Shown: positions 58,623 through 64,000 of the stretch, one piece after another | Layout: each line of letters opens with the position of its first letter | How positions within the stretch are numbered: position 1 is the stretch's first letter | Notes under the pieces: model-generated | What the model was told of the DNA's origin: nothing | Seen by the model: only the letters and a program-made list of their open reading frames with translations | The model's database searches: none | From: Plantibacter sp. PA-3-X8 | GTDB taxonomy: Bacteria; Actinomycetota; Actinomycetes; Actinomycetales; Microbacteriaceae | Direction: 5' to 3' | Length of the DNA stretch: 64,000 bases | Assembly: GCF_003856975.1 (NCBI RefSeq) | Contig: NZ_CP033107.1 | Location: 1,736,001-1,800,000 of the forward strand | Position numbers and translations under genes: made by a program

Positions 58623-59594
58623 CTACCGCTTCGCGAGGGCGCGGCGTACGTCCTCCTGGACGAGGTCGGCGTTCATGATCGCACCTGCCATCGATCCGGC
58701 GGCCGCCGCCTGCAGGACCTGGGTACGCAGGTTGGTGACGTCTCCGGCCGCCCAGACACCCGGCACCGAGGTGGCGCCCAGTTCGTCGACGCCGATCGCG
58801 TCCCCGAACTCGGCCCCACGCGGGTGCGGTCGCGTGTGGAGCCCGAGACCGGTGAACGCCTCGGCGCGCACTCGGTTGACCGGGGCGACGGCCAGCGCCT
58901 CGACGGGGACGGTGCGGCCGTCGTCCAGTCGCACGCCGACGAGCCGGTCGTCGGCGATCTCGAGCCGCTCCACGACGCCGTCGACCACCTCGATGCCCCG
59001 CGCCGCGAATGCCGCCTCCTGCTCCGCCGTGAAGGCGCCCGCGGTGTTGCGGAGCACGACGACCCGGTCGCTCAGCTGCCGGAACAGCTGCGCCTGATGG
59101 GCTGCGGCCTCCGCGTTCGTGCCGAGGACACCGATCACGCGGTCCTGGACCTCCCAGCCGTGGCAGTAGGGGCAGTGGAGGGCGTCGCGGCCGAACCGCT
59201 CCCAGAGGCCGGGGATGGACGGGAGCTCGTCGGCGGTGCCGGTGGCGATGAGGAGGCGGCGACCTCGGACGATCGCGCCGTCCGCCGTCGTCAGGGTGAA
59301 TCCGTCATCGTCACGCCTCGCATCGACGACCTGACCGTCGACGACGCGGACGCCGTACGACGCCACCTCCGCGCGGCCGAGGCGCAGGAGCTCGCGAGGC
59401 GGGGTGCCCTCGCGGGACAGGAAACCGTGGACGCCGTCGGCGGGCGCGTTCCGGGGCTCGCCGCCGTCGACGACGATCACGGACCGTCGTGATCGTCCGA
59501 GCATGATGGCTGCGCTGAGCCCGGCGGCGCCCCCGCCGACGATGACGGCGTCGACGAGGTCGGTGGTGGGTGCTGGGGTGACGGGGGTGCTCAT
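58623..59594 (-). CDS. NAD(P)/FAD-dependent oxidoreductase (thioredoxin reductase-like)
   Basis: The 323-residue flavoprotein has an FAD Rossmann motif (VIVGGGAAGLSAAIMLGRS), HGFLSREGTPP, LLIATGTADELP, CPYCHGWE and VPGVWAAGDV. In thioredoxin reductase the redox CxxC is in a different position, so CPYC here is the conserved form of the TrxR-like low-molecular-weight oxidoreductase group. It is divergent from an XRE-cupin regulator whose twin operators lie between, so it is the likely regulatory target. Start 59594 is the first Met at the conserved N-terminus. Confidence 0.85.
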   Translation of the reverse strand: MSTPVTPAPTTDLVDAVIVGGGAAGLSAAIMLGRSRRSVIVVDGGEPRNAPADGVHGFLSREGTPPRELLRLGRAEVASYGVRVVDGQVVDARRDDDGFTLTTADGAIVRGRRLLIATGTADELPSIPGLWERFGRDALHCPYCHGWEVQDRVIGVLGTNAEAAAHQAQLFRQLSDRVVVLRNTAGAFTAEQEAAFAARGIEVVDGVVERLEIADDRLVGVRLDDGRTVPVEALAVAPVNRVRAEAFTGLGLHTRPHPRGAEFGDAIGVDELGATSVPGVWAAGDVTNLRTQVLQAAAAGSMAGAIMNADLVQEDVRRALAKR

Positions 59595-59647
59595 GGATCG
59601 TTCCGTTCGGTCGACGTGCTGGGAGGTGTCCAGGGTGCGCCCAGCGG

Positions 59648-59682
59648 TGCCGAAGTGGCAAGAACACTTGCCGAAGCGGCAA
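59648..59682. promoter_or_regulatory. Twin operators between FAD oxidoreductase and XRE-cupin genes
   Basis: TGCCG-AAG-TGGCA (59648-59660) and TTGCCG-AAG-CGGCAA (59668-59682) are tandem palindromes with the same AAG centre, spaced 20 bp centre to centre (two helical turns). This is a strong candidate binding site of the XRE-cupin regulator for both divergent genes. Confidence 0.7.
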
Positions 59683-59703
59683 CGTACGAGCGAGAATCGA
59701 CCC

Positions 59704-60315
59704 ATGGCGCATGCACACGACGAGCAACGGTCCATCGACGGCGTCCTGGATGCCGTCGGGCCGAGGCTGCGAGCCATCCGGCAGCATCGCGGCACCACCC
59801 TCGCCGCCCTGTCGGCTGAGACGGGCATCTCGGTCTCCACCCTCTCCCGGCTCGAGTCGGGCCAGCGCCGACCGAACCTCGAGCTGCTCCTGCCGCTCGC
59901 CAAAGCGCACCAGGTGCCTCTGGACGACCTCGTCGGCGCTCCGCAGACGGGTGATCCCCGCGTCCACCTGAAGCCCGTCCAGCGGTACGGCCAGACGATC
60001 GTGCCGCTGACGCGTCGATCGGGCGGCCTCCACGCGTTCAAGAGCATCATCCACGGCGGCGACGGCCCGCAGACGCCCGAGACGCAGAAGGTCCACGAGG
60101 GCTACGAATGGCTCTACGTCCTCAACGGCCGGTTGCGGCTTCTCCTCGGCGACCAGGACATCGTCCTCACCGCGGGTGAGGTCGCCGAGTTCGACACCCG
60201 CGTCCCGCACTGGTTCGGCCGGGCTGAGGCCGCAGCGGTGGAGTTCCTCAGCCTGTTCGGCAAGCAGGGCGAACGGATGCACGTCCGCGCGACGTCGACG
60301 AGGAGGAGCGCATGA
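59704..60315 (+). CDS. XRE family regulator with cupin domain
   Basis: The 203-residue protein has an HTH of the XRE type (about 18-75: RLRAIRQHRGTTLAALSAETGISVSTLSRLESGQRRPNLELLLPLAKA) and a cupin domain (about 105-190: HEGYEWLYVLNGRLRLLLGDQDIVLTAGEVAEFDTRVPHWFG). Such proteins sense small metabolites. GAGAAT ends 6 nt upstream of the ATG and the twin operators overlap the promoter, so autoregulation is likely. It shares 4 bases with the next gene. Confidence 0.9.
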   Translation: MAHAHDEQRSIDGVLDAVGPRLRAIRQHRGTTLAALSAETGISVSTLSRLESGQRRPNLELLLPLAKAHQVPLDDLVGAPQTGDPRVHLKPVQRYGQTIVPLTRRSGGLHAFKSIIHGGDGPQTPETQKVHEGYEWLYVLNGRLRLLLGDQDIVLTAGEVAEFDTRVPHWFGRAEAAAVEFLSLFGKQGERMHVRATSTRRSA

Positions 60316-60740
60316 TCGGACACGATGACGAGGAGGGTGCCCGCCCACCCGAGGACGGCCGGCCGTTCGCGGAGCAGGTCCTCGAACGCCGCGGGTTCGC
60401 GTTCACGGCAGCCCTGTTCGTGATGCTCGGAGGGCTCGTCGTGCCGTTCGTCGGCTGGGTGGCCGGCATGGTCATGCTGTGGCGGTCGCGCGCCTGGACG
60501 ACCAAGCAGAAGGTCTGGGCCACTGGCGGACCGATCCTCGCGAGCGCCGCGGTGCTGCTCGTCCTGGCCCTCCTGACCGCGAACGGGAAGTCGACGGACG
60601 CCGGCGTCGGTGGCTCGCCGGTGATCCCCGTCGTCTACGACCTCGGGTCGACGGCCGTCGTGCTGCTACTGATCGGGTATGCGGCGGCGGGTGCCTGGTT
60701 GCTCTGGCTCGCGCTCCGGACCGTGGGCCGGCGCGCCTGA
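60312..60740 (+). CDS. Small membrane protein co-transcribed with the XRE-cupin regulator
   Basis: The 142-residue protein has about three or four helices (AFTAALFVMLGGLVVPFVGWVAGMVMLWRS; ILASAAVLLVLALLTA; VVLLLIGYAAAGAWLLWLAL) and an acidic N-terminus. No family recognised. The ATGA overlap with the regulator gene shows translational coupling. Confidence 0.7.
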   Translation: MIGHDDEEGARPPEDGRPFAEQVLERRGFAFTAALFVMLGGLVVPFVGWVAGMVMLWRSRAWTTKQKVWATGGPILASAAVLLVLALLTANGKSTDAGVGGSPVIPVVYDLGSTAVVLLLIGYAAAGAWLLWLALRTVGRRA

Positions 60741-60768
60741 TTCGCGGTCGTCGCTCAGGTGGACCGGG

Positions 60769-60774
60769 CAGCAT
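60769..60774 (+). promoter_or_regulatory. -10-like box upstream of the DUF427 gene
   Basis: CAGCAT ends exactly 6 nt before the ATG at 60781, the same spacing as the other leaderless genes, though the first base is off consensus. GGGGAG in the gap might instead be a ribosome site. Confidence 0.35.
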
Positions 60775-60780
60775 GGGGAG

Positions 60781-61296
60781 ATGCCCGACTCCTCGCGATT
60801 CCGCCGCCCCCTGCCCGTCCAGCCCGGACCCGGTGAGGAGTCCGTCTGGGAGTACCCGCGTCCGCCGCGGGTCGAGCCGCGCGACGAGCGCGTCGTGATC
60901 CGGTTCGGCGGCACGGTCATCGCGGAGTCGACGGCCGCGGTCCGGGTCCTGGAGACGAGCCACCCGCCGGTGTACTACGTCCCGGCGGCGGACTTCTCGC
61001 CGGGGGTCCTGGTGCCGGTCGACGGGACGACCATGTGCGAGTTCAAGGGCGAGGCCCACTACCTCGACGTGCGGGTGGGCGACGCGGTCGCCGGTGCCGC
61101 CGCGTGGACCTACCCCGATCCGCGTCCGGGATACGCGCCGCTGTTCGGCATGATCGCCGTCTATCCGGGACGCATGGACGCCTGCGAGGTCGACGGCGTG
61201 CCGGTGCAGGCGCAGGAGGGCGACTTCTACGGCGGATGGATCACGCCGGGCATCGTCGGGCCGTTCAAGGGCGCCCCGGGCACGCGCGGCTGGTAG
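60781..61296 (+). CDS. DUF427 domain protein
   Basis: The 171-residue protein has the DUF427 pattern: VVIRFGGTVIAESTAAVRVLETSHPPVYYVPAADF, TMCEFKGEAHYLDVRVGD and PDPRPGYAPLFGMIAVYPGRMDACEVDGVPV, with an extended N-terminal ~30 residues and a C-terminal GGWITPGIVGPFKG. The family's function is unknown; it is common and often near small stress or sugar genes. The start is the ATG at 60781. Confidence 0.85.
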   Translation: MPDSSRFRRPLPVQPGPGEESVWEYPRPPRVEPRDERVVIRFGGTVIAESTAAVRVLETSHPPVYYVPAADFSPGVLVPVDGTTMCEFKGEAHYLDVRVGDAVAGAAAWTYPDPRPGYAPLFGMIAVYPGRMDACEVDGVPVQAQEGDFYGGWITPGIVGPFKGAPGTRGW

Positions 61297-61420
61297 CAGA
61301 CGCCGCAGCCTTACACCCGCTCCTCCTCCGCGCGCAACGCCCTGGGGCACCACGCACCGACATGCCACGCTGAGCGCCAAGCGCCGTCGACGACGAGGCG
61401 CGCAGGAGGCGGTCGAAGCC

Positions 61421-61909
61421 ATGGACGTGTTCGATGAAGCAGCGGACCCGGGTTGGTCCCTCCTCCGTGTCGTCCCGCTGTTCGGCCTCGCCGTCAGCGT
61501 CGGAGCGGTCGCCGGAGCGGCCCTCGCGGCCGGTGCAGAGCTCTTCGGGACGGTCGGGACCGTCTCGGTGCATCCGGCCGATCTCGGCGGGATCGCCGTC
61601 CTCGTCGGTGGACTCGTCGGAGGGATGCTCGCCGCCGTCGGGGCGGTCGGTGCGCTGCTGGCGCTCGGCATCCTCGACCACTGGGGCGAGCGGGGCCCGG
61701 TCCACCGGGCCTGGATCGCCGGTGGTGGTGCGGCCTTCCTCGTCCTGATCGTCGGCGGCCTCATCGCCGCACCCATCGGACTCGCCTCGACGATCGGGGT
61801 CGTCGTGTTCGCGGTGCTCGCCGCCGGGGTGGCGGCCGGCGGTGGGCTCTACGCCTTCGAACGGGCGCTGGCGCGTCGTCGATCCGGGTGGGCCGGCCTC
61901 AGCCGGTAG
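61421..61909 (+). CDS. Hypothetical four-helix membrane protein
   Basis: The 162-residue protein has four transmembrane helices separated by short charged loops (FGLAVSVGAVAGAALAAGA; GIAVLVGGLVGGMLAAVGAVGALLAL; AWIAGGGAAFLVLIVGGLIAAP; GVVVFAVLAAGVAAGGGLY). AGGAGG at 61404-61409 supports the start. Family and function unknown. The 124-base gap before it has no clear gene. Confidence 0.65.
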   Translation: MDVFDEAADPGWSLLRVVPLFGLAVSVGAVAGAALAAGAELFGTVGTVSVHPADLGGIAVLVGGLVGGMLAAVGAVGALLALGILDHWGERGPVHRAWIAGGGAAFLVLIVGGLIAAPIGLASTIGVVVFAVLAAGVAAGGGLYAFERALARRRSGWAGLSR

Positions 61910-61918
61910 CGCGGACGG

Positions 61919-62908
61919 TCAGCCGGCGAGCTGTTGAAGGCGCGCCCGGTGCCAGTCGGTCTGCGTGAGGGCCGAGACGCGGAGGAGACCGGTCAGCGCG
62001 TCCCATCCGGCCGACCAGCCGATGCGGGAGGCGATGGTCCACACGCTCGCGTCGGGGTCGTCCGCGAGGACGGAGCGCACCTCGTCGGCTCGCCGCAGAT
62101 GGTGCGCGGACAGCTCATCGCAGCGGTCCGCGAGTCCCGTGAACCGGAAGCCGTGTCCGGGGACCACCTGATCGCCGTCGTATCCGCGGACGCGGTCGAG
62201 TGATGACAGGTAGGCCGTCACCGGATTCTCCGAGGTGCGCGCGCCGAGCCCGAGCCCCGAGAAGATCGTCGGCAGCACGTGGTCGCCCGTGAACAGGTAG
62301 CCGCGGTCCTCATCGCGCAGGGTGAGGTGGCCCGTCGTATGGCCGGGGGTGTGCAGGACCCTGATCGAGCGACCGGGGAGCGTCAGCAGCTCGCCGTCCT
62401 CGAGCGTCCGGTCCGCACGGGTGTCGCCGAGGTGCCCGGCGGGTGCCGTCGCACCAGTGGCCCAGGGGCGCACGGTCGTGTCGTCGGCCGGGACGCCCCA
62501 CTCGTCCAACGCCGCAGCGAGGTCGGCCGGGCCCGGTGGCGTCGAGCCCGCCGCCTCGTCTTCGAGACGGTGCATGAGGACGGGTGCGGCGAGCTCGTCG
62601 CGGAGGGCGCCGGCGAGGCCGAGGTGGTCGGGGTGCAGGTGGGTCACGACGACGCCCGTGAGCGTCGTCACCCCGATGCCGCGGAGCTCCCGCAACAGGT
62701 GCTCGCGGCCCTCGGGGGTGTCGGTTCCGGGGTCGACGACGATCGCGCGACCGTCGGTGCCGAAGAGGACCGAGCAGAGGGTGAAGGGATTGCCGGGGTC
62801 GCCGGTCGGGACGGCGATGACGACCGTGTCGGCGTCGAGGTGCTCCGTCGCAGGGATCCGGCCGTCGCGGAAGGCGGCAGCCTGGGACTCGCTCGATGAG
62901 GTGATCAT
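61919..62908 (-). CDS. MBL-fold metallo-hydrolase
   Basis: The 329-residue protein has the metal site THLHPDHLG (His90, His92, Asp94, His95), later HTPGHTTGHL, FTGDHVLP and VPGHG, as in metallo-beta-lactamase-fold hydrolases of the glyoxalase II/CphA-like type. A C-terminal winged-helix-like part (~270-329: HLRRADEVRSVLADDPDASVWTIASRIGWSAGWDALTGLLRVSAL) is typical of the LACTB2-type subgroup. It acts on a thioester or similar; substrate unknown. Confidence 0.9.
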   Translation of the reverse strand: MITSSSESQAAAFRDGRIPATEHLDADTVVIAVPTGDPGNPFTLCSVLFGTDGRAIVVDPGTDTPEGREHLLRELRGIGVTTLTGVVVTHLHPDHLGLAGALRDELAAPVLMHRLEDEAAGSTPPGPADLAAALDEWGVPADDTTVRPWATGATAPAGHLGDTRADRTLEDGELLTLPGRSIRVLHTPGHTTGHLTLRDEDRGYLFTGDHVLPTIFSGLGLGARTSENPVTAYLSSLDRVRGYDGDQVVPGHGFRFTGLADRCDELSAHHLRRADEVRSVLADDPDASVWTIASRIGWSAGWDALTGLLRVSALTQTDWHRARLQQLAG

Positions 62909-62971
62909 GGTGCTGCTCCGGGTGGTGTCGGGGGACGGACCAACCCTAGTCGTGGGGCCCGTCGGGTTCAG

Positions 62972-62977
62972 TACGAT
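62972..62977 (+). promoter_or_regulatory. -10 box, leaderless promoter of the 36-aa gene
   Basis: TACGAT ends exactly 6 nt before the ATG at 62984. Confidence 0.5.
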
Positions 62978-62983
62978 GGGTGC

Positions 62984-63094
62984 ATGACCGTCAACGACAT
63001 CCTCATCGGCGTGATCGCCTTCATCACCGTCTTCGGCGGCATCGGCCTGGTCGGGGCGCTCGTCGCCATGGCCAAGTCGGGCTACCACGGCTGA
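62984..63094 (+). CDS. 36-residue single-helix membrane protein
   Basis: ATG to TGA encodes 36 residues: MTVNDILIGVIAFITVFGGI, then GLVGALVAMAKSGYHG. It is one hydrophobic helix with a short polar start and a basic/His tail. Codon use follows the GC-ending pattern of its neighbours and the TACGAT box at the standard distance supports expression. No homology can be claimed by eye; similar short helices accompany transporters or cytochrome oxidases. It is not nested in a neighbour. Confidence 0.6.
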   Translation: MTVNDILIGVIAFITVFGGIGLVGALVAMAKSGYHG

Positions 63095-63131
63095 TCCTCC
63101 CCGCAGGAGGCTCGGCCGGTTCCGCGGCGGC

Positions 63132-64000
63132 TCAGCGGGCGACGGCCTCGTCCGTGGCCCGTTGGACGGCTGCGAGCGCTGCCGCGACGGCCGAACGCTG
63201 CAGTGAGCCCTTCCGCGCCGTCGCGACGATCTTCCGCTCGCTCATCCCGGCGATGGGCTTCCGCACGACGTCCGTCCGCGAGCCGATCGCGATGTCCGGG
63301 AGCACGGCGATCGACAGCCCGGCGGCCACGTGGTCGATGACGACCTCGTAACTCGTGAACCGTCCGGCCACCCTCGGCTCGAACCCCGCGCGACGACAGA
63401 TCAGCGGGACGAGTTCGCCGAGGTAGGTGCCCGGTGCGTCGAGGGCCCAGGACTCCGTCTGCAGCTCGCTGAAGGTGACCTGATCCTGCGCGGCCAGTCG
63501 GTGGTCGAGCGGCGCGATGAGCAGGAGCGGGTCGGTGGTGAGCGGCACGCTGTGCACTGAGGGGTCGAGGAGGAACCCGTCCTCCTGATCGACGGTGATC
63601 ACGACGTCGCAGCTGCCCCGCTGGACGGCGGTGGTGCTCTCGTGCGGTTCGACCTCGATGAGTTCGACCTCGAGGCGCGGGTACTGCCGCGCGAGGGAGC
63701 GCGCGGCCGGGATGAGGATCGGGGCGATGACGCTCGCGAACCCGGCGATGCGGAACCGACCGGACGGCTCGGACTCGACCTCGGCCAGTTCGACCTCGAT
63801 GGCGTCCATCTGCGCGAGCAGGGCCCGAGCGCGCTCGACGAGCAGCGCACCCGTCGGCGTCAGGGTGAGCGTCCGGCCGCGTCGTTCCAGGAGCGCGGCG
63901 CCGGTCTCGGCCTCGAGCACGGAGAGCTGCTGCGAGACGGTCGAGGGGCTGAGGTCGAGCTCACGGCCGACGGCGCGGATCGTACCGAGGCGGTCGAACG
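63132..64000 (-). CDS. LysR family transcriptional regulator (5' end outside window)
   Basis: The gene runs off the right edge. The N-terminal helix-turn-helix is visible up to 64000 (RLGTIRAVGRELDLSPSTVSQQLSVLEAETGAALLERRGRTLTLTPTG), followed by the two-lobed effector domain (LEVELIEVEPHESTTAVQRGSCDVVITVDQEDG; AAGLSIAVLPDIAIGSRTDVV). It regulates an adjacent or divergent gene outside the window. The last residues end at 63132 near the small gene. LysR membership is firm. Confidence 0.92.
   Translation of the reverse strand, partial: FDRLGTIRAVGRELDLSPSTVSQQLSVLEAETGAALLERRGRTLTLTPTGALLVERARALLAQMDAIEVELAEVESEPSGRFRIAGFASVIAPILIPAARSLARQYPRLEVELIEVEPHESTTAVQRGSCDVVITVDQEDGFLLDPSVHSVPLTTDPLLLIAPLDHRLAAQDQVTFSELQTESWALDAPGTYLGELVPLICRRAGFEPRVAGRFTSYEVVIDHVAAGLSIAVLPDIAIGSRTDVVRKPIAGMSERKIVATARKGSLQRSAVAAALAAVQRATDEAVAR

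Overview
The window is high-GC, densely packed chromosomal DNA from an actinobacterium, most likely a Microbacteriaceae member. The evidence is the G/C-ending codons, many apparently leaderless genes, an actinobacterial-type LexA box, a YcnI/CopC pair, an Rv2578c-type radical SAM protein, and dispersed CTGAGC(C/T)TGTCGAAG palindromes. A Plantibacter-like genus is possible but is only a guess. No tRNA, rRNA, CRISPR array, insertion sequence or prophage was recognised. The right-hand gene and the left-hand gene are both cut by the window edges.

Left part (1-30 kb) is housekeeping and metabolism. In order it holds the end of an RND efflux pump with a long acidic tail; histidine ammonia-lyase divergent from an IclR regulator, with a HutR-like operator between them; a CpaE-labelled small protein; an AraC regulator; an ABM-domain membrane protein; a Nudix hydrolase; and a GH15 trehalase/glucoamylase-like enzyme. 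These are followed by a DEAD-box RNA helicase with a very long Arg/Gly/Tyr repeat arm, a type-B carboxylesterase, YpeA acetyltransferase, a radical SAM protein under a LexA box, an ECF vitamin-type transporter (S, fused double ATPase, T), a pirin, an AI-2E family permease, a copper-handling operon (membrane protein, YcnI, CopC), a FAS1 lipoprotein, RecQ, an acyl-CoA oxidase, a neutral zinc metallopeptidase and a prolyl aminopeptidase.

Central part (30-54 kb) is an exopolysaccharide/cell-surface island. Two paralogous secreted beta-helix proteins (30.2 and 47.7 kb, same strand) flank most of it. Between and beyond them lie a CE4-like deacetylase, a TagD-like cytidylyltransferase, a 1894-residue secreted LamG/PKD protein co-transcribed with a glycosyltransferase, a Wzy-like polymerase, a Wzc-like chain-length protein, two GT4 enzymes, a GT2 enzyme, a Wzx-like flippase, a CDP-alcohol phosphotransferase and a WbaP-type initiating sugar transferase. 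Together these look like a Wzx/Wzy-type EPS pathway: WbaP loads the first sugar on undecaprenyl phosphate, the glycosyltransferases extend it, Wzx flips it, and Wzy/Wzc polymerise and export it. The secreted multidomain proteins probably bind or shape the polymer outside the cell. A beta-sandwich-like domain is shared by the giant protein (two copies) and both beta-helix proteins, which suggests they act on the same ligand. Several intergenic regions here carry unusual C-tract/G-tract inverted repeats that may be a common regulatory signature.

Right part (54-64 kb) holds a MarR regulator, a secreted NlpC/P60 hydrolase, two DUF1801 proteins, an SLC13/ArsB-like permease, an FAD oxidoreductase divergent from an XRE-cupin regulator with twin operators, a DUF427 protein, small membrane proteins (one of 36 residues), an MBL-fold hydrolase and the 3' part of a LysR regulator.
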